A DNA stretch of 64,000 bases from NCBI GenBank assembly GCA_016713905.1, contig JADJOE010000003.1, positions 434,001 through 498,000 on the forward strand, written 5' to 3'. Positions 45,352 through 54,852 of this stretch are shown piece after piece (position 1 is the first letter of the stretch; each line of letters starts with the position of its first letter). The notes beneath the pieces were generated by a model. That model was not told the origin of the DNA, made no database searches, and saw nothing but the letters and a program-made list of their open reading frames with translations. This stretch comes from Candidatus Vicinibacter proximus. Its GTDB lineage: Bacteria; Bacteroidota; Bacteroidia; Chitinophagales; Saprospiraceae. Made by a program: the position numbers and the translations under genes.

Positions 45352-45834
45352 AATTTATAAGCGCTTTTTGGATTGGGATTTATAAAAACTCAATTTGTTC
45401 TGAATGACCCAATATTTGATCTGAATTTCAATAATCTGATCTTTTTTTAATTGTATGGCATCGTTTTTCCCTGGTTTCACTCCCAAGGTGAGCTGAGCAT
45501 AATATTCATGAATATAGGATGACCGATATTAAGTCACGACAAGTGCAACATGGTGAAAGGCTCAAATATTGCTAACTTAGGTATGTAACGCTTCATCATA
45601 TAATTATCGAATAAGAAATTCAGATGGGCCTTTTTCATTTTAGCGTTAAGAAATGAAAATAGCCTGGATTTTTTTTGATTCTTTTTTGTATCAATACAAA
45701 AAAGAACAAGGATAATAAGATGGTATTTAGTACAACTTTAGTGAATGACGGGATCCACCAAACTGGTTTTTCTCCAAATTTTTGATTGCCCTTTTATTTC
45801 AAGTTTGCCGACTGTTCTGAGTGATAAAGTTTTC
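45352..45834. other. 483-base intergenic region without a recognised gene
   Basis: The region lies upstream of the giant-protein operon and downstream of the GyrI-like gene (both minus strand). It holds the perfect inverted repeat at 45679-45706 and several stop codons in all frames. No other element was recognised. Confidence 0.5.
45679..45706. terminator. Perfect 13-base inverted repeat, probable bidirectional terminator
   Basis: TTCTTTTTTGTAT and ATACAAAAAAGAA flank a two-base centre CA, giving a hairpin with a T-rich arm on both strands. It lies between the GyrI-like gene and the giant-protein operon, so it could end the GyrI-like transcript on the minus strand. Similar palindromes are scattered through many Bacteroidetes genomes, so a dispersed repeat is an alternative. 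Confidence 0.55.
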
Positions 45835-46311
45835 TTATTTTGATTTTATCGGTATCCAAATTTCTTCTTCCGAATTTGGGTCGTTGTTTTTGTATTTGTC
45901 GCCCAAAACTTCAAAATGAGGTCTGTCATCTAATTCATAGTCTGAGCCCGGCAACCAGTTGCCAAAAATGTGCTGGAATATGGAATTATCCGTATTCATG
46001 CCTTTGTAGTCAAACACGGCATAAAGTCCACCAGGCAAAACATAGGTTTCCATTCCTATTGGCACTTTGTTAAAGTCAGAAACCTCAACAGTGGCCCATT
46101 TTTCAAACTCGGAAGTAGGATTAAAATCTGCAAAGTGCTTGGGTTTATACACTTGCATGGAGATCAAATCCTTTGTAAGACCATTGCTGATTTCTCTGCG
46201 CCTGGGCATAAACGATTGCCAAAGTTCGGCGGTTCGGTTATGTGCCAAACTCATGACCAGTCGCAGGCCAACTATTTTTTTTTCTTTTAATGTTTCAATT
46301 CTTGGATTCAT
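45835..46311 (-). CDS. GyrI-like/AraC effector-binding domain protein
   Basis: This 158-residue protein consists of one GyrI-like small-molecule-binding domain: KKIVGLRLVMSLAHNRTAEL, then FEKWATVEVSDFNKVPIGME, then PGGLYAVFDYKG with the family's conserved glycine-tyrosine core, then WLPGSDYELDDRPHFEVLG near the end. It has no DNA-binding domain. The fold binds hydrophobic ligands and in some members hydrolyses or sequesters them. No operon partner. Confidence 0.85.
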   Translation of the reverse strand: MNPRIETLKEKKIVGLRLVMSLAHNRTAELWQSFMPRRREISNGLTKDLISMQVYKPKHFADFNPTSEFEKWATVEVSDFNKVPIGMETYVLPGGLYAVFDYKGMNTDNSIFQHIFGNWLPGSDYELDDRPHFEVLGDKYKNNDPNSEEEIWIPIKSK

Positions 46312-46607
46312 GGGTATGATTTATAACTCAAATTTTACAACATTAAGTGCGTTACTTTTGCAATTTGTGGTTCAAAATATGGGTTTAATATTTATTCTTT
46401 CATTTGGACACCGGCTTCTCATAAAATTATAACAGCTACCTCTTTAATTTATTTCCTTGTCTTGCTGATTTACCCAGACCGATGCTTCGTGGACATCTTA
46501 TAGCCTATATCATCAGTTCCTCCTTCAATTAATCTTTACCCATATACCCCTTTGTAAGTTGTTGCTATAGTCTATATGGTTATAGGTTAGCGGTATTGCA
46601 TTATTTG

Positions 46608-48071
46608 TTAAAATTGTTTCAATTTTTTAATCATTTCTTTTGCAATTTCATTTGTAGGATCTAATTGTAAACTTTTTTCATAATTCTTTATCGCTGATAT
46701 TTTGTCGCCTCTATTCATAAATGCCTCTGCTAAACTATCAAATGCATTAAATGAATTGGGATTAGCAATACAATTCATTGTAAAAATGTTAATAGCTTCA
46801 TCATATTTGTTTTGCGATAATTGTTCGTAGCCTTTTCTATTTAACAGATATTCTAAAACATCTTTTTTTGAGGGTCTGTTTTGATATTTTAACTTAGCAG
46901 CTTCTAGTCCTTTATTCAAAATTATTTCAACTATTTCTTGTGAAAAAATTTGATTGGTTTTATTGTCAGGTTTTGGAATAGTTGGTGTGTAATTTTTCTC
47001 AAAAATTATTTTTGCTATTTCAAAGTTAAGTTGGTCTGTACCTTGGAATGTTTTATTTGACATCAAAATCAAAGTTGTCTTTTCATCAATAAATCGCATA
47101 CAGTCTGCATAAAAAATATTATTTGTGCCATTATGCCAAACACGATAAGTATTTCTATTTGTCTTATAAACATCCCATCCATAGGCATAAATAGAATTAC
47201 TGTTTTCGTTTGCTCTGATGGAAGGATGATATAACTTTTCCTTTGCTTCATTGGATAGAATATTTTCTGTCATCAGAGATATATGCCATTTAAACATATC
47301 TTCTGAATTGGAAAGTATTCCACCATTTCCAAATAAATGTAAGAAAGGTGCTTTTATATTCCACTTTTTTTCTGTTGGTTTCCCCCATATTATATTATTT
47401 TTGCCATAACCAACTGCAATTAAATCGGTGTCAAAGTTAGGTCTGCTATAACCCGTTTTCTCCATTCCTGATGGTTTCCATAAGTTCTCGTAAAGGTATT
47501 GTTCATAAGTTAGTCCTGAAACTTTTTCAATAATAAGAGCAAGCAAACTATATCCTATATTAGAATACAAAAAATCTGTACCGACTTTAAATTGTAAAGG
47601 TGATTTCATTAACGTATCCATAAAATCTTGGTCACTAATTGGTGCATAGTCTTCGCCTATTTCGCCAACTAACCCAGATTGATGTCTTAATAAATCGTGA
47701 ATTGTGATAGTTGATTTATCGACTGGGATATTTTCAAAGTATTTGGTAATGCTATCAGAAGTGGATAATTTGCCTTGCATTTCTAATTTTAGAATAGCCG
47801 ATGCCGTAAATTGTTTCGTCAGAGATCCAATGTCAAAAATTGTATTTGGGGTATTTTTTTCTTTGAGTTCCAAATTTCTAAATCCATAACCTTTTGAAAT
47901 GAGTTTGTTTCCATCAATTTCTACAAGTACTGTTCCGGAAAAACCAGCTTTTTCAAATTCAGTTAGGAACGTCTCAATTTGCTTTGTTAATTTAGATGTA
48001 TTTTTTTGTTGTGCAAACGATATAGTATAAACAAGCAAAATCATGAATAACGTAACGAATATTTTTATCAT
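46608..48071 (-). CDS. Serine hydrolase (beta-lactamase fold) with TPR tail
   Basis: The start is taken as the ATG at 48071, which begins the signal peptide (MIKIFVTLFMILLVYTISFA); a longer frame from 48113 adds 14 polar residues. The protein is 487 residues. The class C/esterase-like domain has SxxK in DIGSLTKQF, YxN in YSNIGYS, and HNG in VWHNGTNN in place of KTG. Two TPR units follow at the C-terminus (GYEQLSQNKYDEAINIF, then NRGDKISAIKNYEKSLQLDP). It is a periplasmic or secreted esterase or peptidase-like enzyme; the substrate is unknown. The HNG variant is normal for non-penicillin esterase members. Confidence 0.88.
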   Translation of the reverse strand: MIKIFVTLFMILLVYTISFAQQKNTSKLTKQIETFLTEFEKAGFSGTVLVEIDGNKLISKGYGFRNLELKEKNTPNTIFDIGSLTKQFTASAILKLEMQGKLSTSDSITKYFENIPVDKSTITIHDLLRHQSGLVGEIGEDYAPISDQDFMDTLMKSPLQFKVGTDFLYSNIGYSLLALIIEKVSGLTYEQYLYENLWKPSGMEKTGYSRPNFDTDLIAVGYGKNNIIWGKPTEKKWNIKAPFLHLFGNGGILSNSEDMFKWHISLMTENILSNEAKEKLYHPSIRANENSNSIYAYGWDVYKTNRNTYRVWHNGTNNIFYADCMRFIDEKTTLILMSNKTFQGTDQLNFEIAKIIFEKNYTPTIPKPDNKTNQIFSQEIVEIILNKGLEAAKLKYQNRPSKKDVLEYLLNRKGYEQLSQNKYDEAINIFTMNCIANPNSFNAFDSLAEAFMNRGDKISAIKNYEKSLQLDPTNEIAKEMIKKLKQF

Positions 48072-48113
48072 TTTTTGTCTGTTAATACTAATTTTAGAAC
48101 TGTCCTTTTGCAT

Positions 48114-48361
48114 TAGCCAAAATGTCAGACGGTGAAATTACTATATTTTTTATTTATAAATCCTAATAATACTTTGTATAATTTTATATAACTCATTTTT
48201 AGTATGAGGTAGTTCCATGTGTTCTTGATACCCGTGAATATCCAAAAACTAAGGATAGCCAACTTATAAAATTTAAATACCTTGAAAACGATTATCCTAA
48301 AATGAATTCCTCACAGGTTTCTTATAAGTTTAAAGTTGTATCATGCAATATCACACTCACT
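48114..48361. other. Intergenic region with a possible coding remnant
   Basis: On the plus strand a stop-free frame from 48203 reads protein-like sequence (VVPCVLDTREYPKTKDSQLI, then KFKYLENDYPKMNS) without a start codon until 48302. I do not recognise it. It may be a decayed gene fragment or chance. Confidence 0.2.
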
Positions 48362-48574
48362 TTATTTCTCCACTACAAGTTTTTTAGTTCCAATAAAATT
48401 AGCTGCCTGAATTTGCACAACATAAGCTCCCTTGTTAAAATCTTCCGTGTTTACTTCTACCTTTTTTGTTGCACTTGCGCTTGCTGAGTAAATTAATTTT
48501 CCATTAATATGCATGATAGTTACTAGAATTTTGTGTTGGTTGCTACCTAAATCGATGATGAGATGGTTGCACAT
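48362..48574 (-). pseudogene. Orphan T9SS type A sorting-domain fragment
   Basis: The 70-residue frame is a near-complete T9SS C-terminal domain without a protein in front: HLIIDLGSNQHKILVTIMHI, then NGKLIYS, then FNKGAYVVQIQAANFIGTKK and a final LVVEK. The usual YPNP lead-in is missing, and the upstream in-frame sequence is cut by TAA just before the ATG. It is most likely the end of a lost cargo gene, cut off by deletion or rearrangement. It lies between the serine hydrolase gene and nhaA. Confidence 0.65.
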
Positions 48575-48709
48575 ATTTTATTTACTTTCGGAGATTTGTA
48601 CAGGGAGTCTATGGTAAGTGTACGTACAAATTTCTGGTTTAATAGTAAATTTGGTTTCATTTGATGCTTCGGAATTATTGGCAAAGGAAAAAAGTTCCCA
48701 GGACAATAT
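48575..48709. other. Short region between T9SS fragment and nhaA
   Basis: On the minus strand the frame upstream of the T9SS fragment reads NSEASNETKFTIKP and HRLPVQISESK before a stop. This may be part of the lost gene. No terminator for the nhaA operon was recognised. Confidence 0.25.
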
Positions 48710-49855
48710 TTAATTGTTCATTTGTACCTCAAGGGTAACTTTTAACCATAAATACCCCAAAGTTCCTGCAGCCAGTGATGCTATAAGAATGGCAATTTTT
48801 GATTGCAAGATGAGTGCGGGATTGTCAAAAGCAAGTAGCGTAATGAAGATTGACATTGTAAATCCAATGCCGGCAAGAAGTCCCACCCCGAAAACTTGTT
48901 TCCATTTGATATCTGCGGGTAATGCGCACAAACCTATTGAAACAGTCGTAAGGCTAAAGAGAAAAATTCCAATTGGTTTGCCTAAAATTAACCCCGCAAA
49001 AATTCCAATACTGTTTGGTTGGGTTAATCCTGTCTCCCACCCGGCCTGAATGGGAATGCAAGTATTGGCCAATGCAAACAAGGGAAGGATAAAAAATGCC
49101 ACAGGTTTGTGGAGCCAATGTTGCAAAATGTACGAAGGTGATTTTTCACCACCCTCACCAAAAGGTATTGCAAATGCTAATAAAACACCTGTAATCGTCG
49201 GATGAATCCCTGATTGTTGCATAAAATACCACATCACGACACCGCCAATAACATAAGGAATTAGGTTGTGAACTTTCAATCTGTTTAAGATGAGTAACAA
49301 CCCAAATATTCCAAATGCTAAATACAAGTTTGAAAGTACCAATGTACCCGTATAAAAAATGGCAATGATAATGATTGCACCCAAATCATCAATAACCGCT
49401 AACGCAGTCAATAGAACTTTAAGGGATGCGGGTACACGATTGCCTAAAAGGGAAAGGATGCCGATTGCAAACGCAATATCTGTAGCCATTGGAATGCCCC
49501 CTCCTGATTGTGTTGGTGTTCCGTAGTTGAATAATAAAAAAAGTCCTCCAGGAATGACCATGCCGCCCAAAGCTGCAAAGAAAGGAAGTGAAGCATTTCT
49601 GAGGCTTGAAAGCTCTCCGATGTAAATTTCTCGTTCAAGCTCCAGGCCAATGAGCAAGAAGAAGATGGTCATAAGTCCGTCATTTATCCAATGTGTTGAA
49701 CTGTGTCCGGCAAATTGAATATGCCAGAATTGAATATAAATGTCTTTGAGGAAATAATTGGCAAGTAAAAGTGAAAGGGCAGTGCAAGCTATTAGCAAAA
49801 TTCCACCTGCCTTTTCGCTCTCAAAAAATTCGGTAAATAGCTTAGTTAATTTCAT
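48710..49855 (-). CDS. nhaA: Na+/H+ antiporter NhaA
   Basis: This 381-residue inner-membrane protein has the NhaA landmarks: about twelve helices, D126 in PMATDIAFAIG, the sodium-binding pair D156-D157 in AVIDDLGAIIIIA, and a lysine in LILGKPIGIF. It exports Na+ in exchange for protons and is used for salt and alkali tolerance. It overlaps the CPA1 antiporter gene by 14 bases and ends the three-gene operon. Two antiporters of different families in one operon is unusual and fits a salt-stress unit. Confidence 0.95.
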   Translation of the reverse strand: MKLTKLFTEFFESEKAGGILLIACTALSLLLANYFLKDIYIQFWHIQFAGHSSTHWINDGLMTIFFLLIGLELEREIYIGELSSLRNASLPFFAALGGMVIPGGLFLLFNYGTPTQSGGGIPMATDIAFAIGILSLLGNRVPASLKVLLTALAVIDDLGAIIIIAIFYTGTLVLSNLYLAFGIFGLLLILNRLKVHNLIPYVIGGVVMWYFMQQSGIHPTITGVLLAFAIPFGEGGEKSPSYILQHWLHKPVAFFILPLFALANTCIPIQAGWETGLTQPNSIGIFAGLILGKPIGIFLFSLTTVSIGLCALPADIKWKQVFGVGLLAGIGFTMSIFITLLAFDNPALILQSKIAILIASLAAGTLGYLWLKVTLEVQMNN

Positions 49856-51014
49856 TTTTCTTTGCTGTCATGAGTCCAAACATCATCACCAAGACAGATA
49901 GAATGATGGTTTGTATGATCAATGATTTATTAACAAGTGAAATGCTTTGGTCAGGCTGGATAGCCAGGAACAGCAATATAGTAATGAGTCCTCTGGGTGC
50001 CACATAGAGAAGTGGAGAGGCGGGAATTTTTGAAAACATAAAGGCTATCCATCTCACTAAGACAATAAGTAGTATTATAGCAGCTGCCCAAGGGATTGTA
50101 ACTGGATTTAGTATTTCGTTTGCTTCCATAAGGAAACCGAATAAGAGAAAAAAAAGTGCCCGGATAAGGAAAGTGGCCTCTGATGTTATTTCTTTGAATT
50201 TCTTTACTTCCATATCCAATTTTTCCGGTCGCAATTTCTCTATCCATTTGAATTGTTTCAACTCATCCAGGTTGCCCAGAAATAATCCGAAAACAAGGAT
50301 AAAGATTAAGCCTGGTAAATGATAGACCTTTGAAATGGCATAAATGAGAATAACCATTAAAATAATGGGGGTGTAAGTGATGTGATGTTTTATGCGACTT
50401 AATAAAAATGAAAGTCCCAAAACAGCAAAGAATGATATTGCAATGATAAGCAGGAATTGTAATGCAAAGTTTTGGAAGGATTGCGCATTGATTATATAGT
50501 TAAGTGCAATGAAATTAAAAAACAACACGCCAAAGATATCAGACAAACTACTTTCATAAATAATAAATTCTTTGTTGAAAGCAGATAAGTTTCTGACACT
50601 TGGGATGGCGATCGCACTGCTTATAACGCAAATTGGAATTGCATTAACTAAAGCTATTTTAAGGGAAATATGCTCAAAGTTTTGGAATAAAAGCGCAACA
50701 ATGAATGCTAAAGCAAGCATTGGAAGTAATGCATTGAGTGATGATTTTTTAATTAATGACAGTTTGGATTTATTAAGCTCAAGCTCTAATGAACCCTCCA
50801 AAACAATTAAGATTAGGCCAATGGTTCCAAGTATAGGTAATAGTGGATTTAAGTCAGGGATATGTATGTGGAACAAATCCACCGTTTGTTTTACAATCCA
50901 ACCTAACAGCAAAAGAAGTATGACTGAAGGAATTTTTGTCAGAGCCGAACTGATGTCGAAAATATAAGCCAGCAATAGCAAAATACATATGGTGATGATG
51001 ATGGTCGTGGTCAT
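49842..51014 (-). CDS. CPA1-family cation/proton antiporter
   Basis: This 390-residue protein has about eleven or twelve membrane helices and no large soluble domain. The core helix reads YESSLSDIFGVLFFNFIALN, where most NhaP relatives have Asn-Asp and this one has Ser-Asp. The aspartate needed for cation exchange is therefore kept. It starts three bases after the GT81-HAD gene and its end overlaps nhaA, so the three genes are translationally linked. Ion choice (Na+ or K+) cannot be read from the sequence. Confidence 0.85.
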   Translation of the reverse strand: MTTTIIITICILLLLAYIFDISSALTKIPSVILLLLLGWIVKQTVDLFHIHIPDLNPLLPILGTIGLILIVLEGSLELELNKSKLSLIKKSSLNALLPMLALAFIVALLFQNFEHISLKIALVNAIPICVISSAIAIPSVRNLSAFNKEFIIYESSLSDIFGVLFFNFIALNYIINAQSFQNFALQFLLIIAISFFAVLGLSFLLSRIKHHITYTPIILMVILIYAISKVYHLPGLIFILVFGLFLGNLDELKQFKWIEKLRPEKLDMEVKKFKEITSEATFLIRALFFLLFGFLMEANEILNPVTIPWAAAIILLIVLVRWIAFMFSKIPASPLLYVAPRGLITILLFLAIQPDQSISLVNKSLIIQTIILSVLVMMFGLMTAKKNEIN

Positions 51015-51017
51015 TTG

Positions 51018-52397
51018 TTATTTTGCCAGGTTTAAGAGTTCTGTAAAATTTGGTTCGTGAATTACAATGTCGGCATGATGATTTACCAATTCGTCCTTTG
51101 AGCAGAATGCTATACCAAGACCAGCCTCTTTTATCATACAAAGGTCATTCATACTGTCGCCGATCGATATACAATTTTCTTTGGGGATATTGTATTTTTC
51201 CAATATGCATAATAGGGCATTGGTTTTGCAAAGAGAATGCTTGCAAATACTTTTTTGACTGCTGAAAAGAAATGATGGAATTTTTACTTCACCGGTACAA
51301 ATGCTTTTTGAAAATTCAAGTTCATTGGAAAGTGAAAAATCCATTCCTAATTTTATTTTGATATGGTTTGTGATACAGTCGTAACTGTCCGATATAATTC
51401 CGACAATATAGCCTCGTTTCTTTAATTCGATAATAATTTCTTTTGTACCTTCAATAATCTTAATGCTGTCCGCTATTTCTATGAGTTCGTTGATTGTTTT
51501 ACCTTTAAGTAAAGTGGCTATTCGTTTGGTAAGGATGATGGCGTCTGTTTCTGAAGAACGAATGTTCATCAATTCTTTTTTGAAGCCGAATTTGTCAGCA
51601 CAAACATCTATAAATCTACCTTTCAATAGAGTGTTGTCCATGTCGAACACTACTAATTTGTCAAGTGTGCTTAATTGATTTTCTAAGGCAAATTCCATTT
51701 GCGAGCGAATTTCATTCAACACGCCAAGTTCTTCAAAATTGTAATGGGGGTTTTTGGAAGATGCGGCTTTCAGTATGATGGTTTGAGCTACTTCTTTACT
51801 CATTTTGCCAAGAGCTTGCCAGGGTTTGCTCTTGTTTTCGAGATATCCGATTTCTATTTCTTTCATCTTTACATTCATCAGGTACATATCGATCAGAATG
51901 CCAATGTCCACCCCGTAATCATCCCGAAAGTCTAATTGCTGAAAAAGTGATTTTTTTCCTGCTATCATTCCGCTTAATGGTTGACTGAATCTGAGTAAGT
52001 CCGGAAAAAAAATACTGAGGAGCGGTTTCGCCACCAGTTCAGTTACCCTTCCTGCATTCCGATTGAATGCCGATTTTACAAAATCTACTTCTCCCTGTAA
52101 AATAGGGTCGGTTAATAATTTTATAGTATAGTGAGGATATGGGTCAATGTCACCATCTAAAAAGGCAACAATTTGATTGTTGGCACATAATACTCCATCT
52201 TTCATCGAGGCTCCTTTGCCTAATTTTGTGCTGGTGATAACTTTTGCTCCGTTATCTAATGCAATGGAAACCGTTTTGTCTAAAGACTTGTCGTCCACCA
52301 CTATAACCTCTGAAACATTTGGTTGTGCTTTTGCAAAGTTCACAACACTGGCAATGTTTTCCTCTTCATTAAGTGTAGGTATTATTACGGTAATCAT
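51018..52397 (-). CDS. Fusion: GT81 glucosyl-3-phosphoglycerate-synthase-like + HAD phosphatase
   Basis: This 459-residue protein has two enzymes in one chain. Residues 1-235 are a GT-A glycosyltransferase of the GpgS (GT81) pattern: VIIPTLNEEENIASVV, metal motif DGDID (81-85), GRVTELVAKPLL (116-127), FSQPLSGMIAGKKSL and YGVDIGILID. Residues 245-459 are a SerB-like HAD phosphatase: nucleophile DMDNT (252-256), SDS in GIISDSYD, lysine in CKTNALL and GDSMND. GpgS makes glucosyl-3-phosphoglycerate, and a phosphatase then gives the compatible solute glucosylglycerate; here both steps could be one protein. The antiporter genes downstream support an osmotic-stress role. Donor and acceptor are inferred. 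Confidence 0.8.
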   Translation of the reverse strand: MITVIIPTLNEEENIASVVNFAKAQPNVSEVIVVDDKSLDKTVSIALDNGAKVITSTKLGKGASMKDGVLCANNQIVAFLDGDIDPYPHYTIKLLTDPILQGEVDFVKSAFNRNAGRVTELVAKPLLSIFFPDLLRFSQPLSGMIAGKKSLFQQLDFRDDYGVDIGILIDMYLMNVKMKEIEIGYLENKSKPWQALGKMSKEVAQTIILKAASSKNPHYNFEELGVLNEIRSQMEFALENQLSTLDKLVVFDMDNTLLKGRFIDVCADKFGFKKELMNIRSSETDAIILTKRIATLLKGKTINELIEIADSIKIIEGTKEIIIELKKRGYIVGIISDSYDCITNHIKIKLGMDFSLSNELEFSKSICTGEVKIPSFLFSSQKSICKHSLCKTNALLCILEKYNIPKENCISIGDSMNDLCMIKEAGLGIAFCSKDELVNHHADIVIHEPNFTELLNLAK

Positions 52398-52958
52398 TTA
52401 TTTTATTTATTATTATCAAAGTTAACATATGAAATGATCATCACGCCAGAAAAATCCGAATTTCTAAATAAGTTAAACGGAAATGTCAAGCATATATTTT
52501 ACTCGAACGAAAAGGCATTTTTAATTCTAGATTGAATTAATTCATAATTTGATTCAAATACTAAATGCAACTTTTTAGGATAGAATTAAGGACAAGCATT
52601 CTTTTTAAAAAGAAATACTAAATTAGATTTTCTCTTTCCAGTATTTGAAATTTTCGGTTAATATTGATTTCGTCCAAAAGTACAAATTGCTCTCATGTCA
52701 CCATGTTTTAAAGCTATACAATATCAGTAATGTAACAACAAGTCTATAAGCAGAATGAAATTGTATCATCTTCTTGGATAGAATTACTATAATCGTATTG
52801 TTAGAGTTAAAACTATACTCAAAAGTGCACTAAGAAAAGGGTTTGGATATCAAACTCTTTTATAGGTGCTTAATGAATTAACTTAAAAAGTCGTGGTTGG
52901 TGATTGTGTTTAGGTCATGAAATATTTTCTCCATTATGAAATAAACGAGAATTCTAAC
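52398..52958. other. 561-base intergenic region
   Basis: This divergent region lies between the GT81-HAD gene and the beta-helix gene. A 33-codon frame at 52434-52535 (+; MIITPEKSEFLNKLNG at its start) looks protein-like but matches nothing I know and may be a remnant. The rest is AT-rich with stops in all frames. Confidence 0.35.
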
Positions 52959-52966
52959 TAAATTTG
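52959..52966 (+). promoter_or_regulatory. -7 element (TAAATTTG) just before the beta-helix gene
   Basis: This is a perfect TAnnTTTG match, ending six bases before the ATG at 52973 and containing the alternative TTG start at 52964. A start site about seven bases downstream would make the mRNA leaderless or nearly so. No -33 box. Confidence 0.4.
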
Positions 52967-52972
52967 TCATCT

Positions 52973-54751
52973 ATGAAAGGATCTATTTTGCTCATCGCTT
53001 TTTTACTATGCCTAGGTAGCAGGGCGAATTGTACAAATTATTATTTCTCTTCAAGCCGGGGGAACGATAATTGGAGCGGCCGTCTTCAAGAGCCCAACGC
53101 TTCCCGAACGGATGGGCCCAAAAACAGTTTACAGGCGCTGAGCAATTTGCTGAACCAAACTGTTGGCGCAGGAGACAGTGTATGGATGGCAAGATCTGAT
53201 GCCTGGACCACTGCTCAAGGCATCGAGCTTAGATCTGCCAATGGATCTTCTAACCAATACCTTTTTTTAGGAGCTTATGGAAATGGTTCTTTACCATTAA
53301 TTTATTTAGAAGGGCAAGGTAATGTACTGACCTGCAGAGGTTCTGACACGGATCCATCTTCATTTCTACACATCAGCCAAATTGCACTGAGCACCCGCTT
53401 GACTGCTAACCGACCAACGGGGCTATGGGTAGGGGAGTCGTGGTATCCCAATAAACCACACCATATTTTATTAGACGGTTTGCAAATCAGTGACTGCAAC
53501 AGTGGAATGATACTTTACGATCAAGATATCACCGTTCAAAATTGTTTATTCATCAACAATGGAAATGGCAATGCAGGACACGGAATCTTTTGTTCTGCAA
53601 AAAATGTCATCATTCGCAACAATGTCTTAGACAATAACGGCAGTGGAAGCGTCTTCGTACACAGCATGTACATCAGTCAATCTGAAAATGTGTTGATCGA
53701 GGGTAATGAAATCAAAAATGCAGACGACGGACTAAAGCTAAGAACCACCAATAATCTCATCGTCCGCAACAACATCATCCACGATACCCGCATTCATACC
53801 ATTCATCTTGGAGGGGATGAGGGAGGGGGTATGCGCAACGTAATTATTGAAGGAAACATCCTGTACAATGCTCCCCAAGGCTTAAGAATCGCTTCAGAAT
53901 CGGGAAATCAGAGGCTCCTTACTGAAAATGTGATGGTCCGGAACAACCTCTTTCCGGCCATGGTGCAAATCTCATCCAATGGTCCGGTAAAAGATATTTA
54001 TTTTTTTAACAATCTCTTCCATTCGACCAACAATCAACCGACACTTTTAATTTGTCAGGCAATACAGCCAATCAATGTGCAGATTCGCAATAATATATTT
54101 TACAAAATTACTCCTCAGGCCGGACATTCATTAATTACCTTCCAGGCATCGTCTGGTTTGAGTGGTGTGATGCTCGATCACAACCTTTACCATTTTCCTG
54201 TTCAGAGTCAAAATCTGATCACGGTAGGAAATCAAAATTTTAGCAGTTTGTCCACCTTTCGCAACCAATATCCAGCGCATGAGCGCAATGGTCAAAATGG
54301 CAATCCAAATTTTGTAAATCCACCATTGGACTTTCATTTAAGTGCAGCGAGTTCATTGGCCATTGATCGCGGGGTAGACTTAACTGGAGTAGTAGAATGG
54401 GACCTGGATGGGCGTATAAGACCTCAGGATGGTGATGGCAAGGGTGGTGCAGCTTTTGACATTGGGCCCTATGAGTTTTGTTGCTTTACTTCAATTGTTG
54501 AGGAGCAAAAGAGTACTGAATTTATTAGACTTACTCCCAATCCTGTTCGTGACAGATTAATTATTAACCACCGAAGTGTGCATATAAGTAGGATTTCGAT
54601 TTGCACGGTGGAAGGAAGAGAGATTAAGACTTTTGTTGCTGGACAAGAAACAACGGAACTAGATGTGAATGAACTCTTGCCTGGTTTATATTTCTTGAAT
54701 GTCATGTCCGTTGATCAGCGGTCGCATTCAATTCCTTTTGTAAAATGGTAA
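52973..54751 (+). CDS. T9SS-sorted right-handed parallel beta-helix protein
   Basis: This protein is 592 residues from the ATG at 52973; the TTG three codons upstream falls inside a -7 element. A signal peptide (GSILLIAFLLCLGSRANC) is followed by a beta-helix at about 150-460. Regular coils are marked by NVIIRNNVLDNNGSG, NVLIEGNEIKNADDG, NLIVRNNIIHDT and NVIIEGNILYNAPQG. An acidic patch (DEGGGMRN) sits among the coils. The C-terminus is a type A sorting domain (RLTPNPVRDRLII to SIPFVKW). Such helices are polysaccharide lyases, hydrolases or adhesins, and no catalytic set could be assigned. The protein should be surface-anchored. Confidence 0.83.
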   Translation: MKGSILLIAFLLCLGSRANCTNYYFSSSRGNDNWSGRLQEPNASRTDGPKNSLQALSNLLNQTVGAGDSVWMARSDAWTTAQGIELRSANGSSNQYLFLGAYGNGSLPLIYLEGQGNVLTCRGSDTDPSSFLHISQIALSTRLTANRPTGLWVGESWYPNKPHHILLDGLQISDCNSGMILYDQDITVQNCLFINNGNGNAGHGIFCSAKNVIIRNNVLDNNGSGSVFVHSMYISQSENVLIEGNEIKNADDGLKLRTTNNLIVRNNIIHDTRIHTIHLGGDEGGGMRNVIIEGNILYNAPQGLRIASESGNQRLLTENVMVRNNLFPAMVQISSNGPVKDIYFFNNLFHSTNNQPTLLICQAIQPINVQIRNNIFYKITPQAGHSLITFQASSGLSGVMLDHNLYHFPVQSQNLITVGNQNFSSLSTFRNQYPAHERNGQNGNPNFVNPPLDFHLSAASSLAIDRGVDLTGVVEWDLDGRIRPQDGDGKGGAAFDIGPYEFCCFTSIVEEQKSTEFIRLTPNPVRDRLIINHRSVHISRISICTVEGREIKTFVAGQETTELDVNELLPGLYFLNVMSVDQRSHSIPFVKW

Positions 54752-54852
54752 CATTATTTTTGCAACTATAGCTTAACAACTTCAGAATCTGAAATGGACA
54801 GATATTTTGCAAGAAATTATTTTCGTTTATTTATTTTTATCTGCAAGTCCAA

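Noticed and set aside
54762..54852. Bidirectional terminator between the beta-helix and M23 genes
   Set aside because: The complementary stretches (around GGACAGAT and ATCTGC) are far apart and imperfect.
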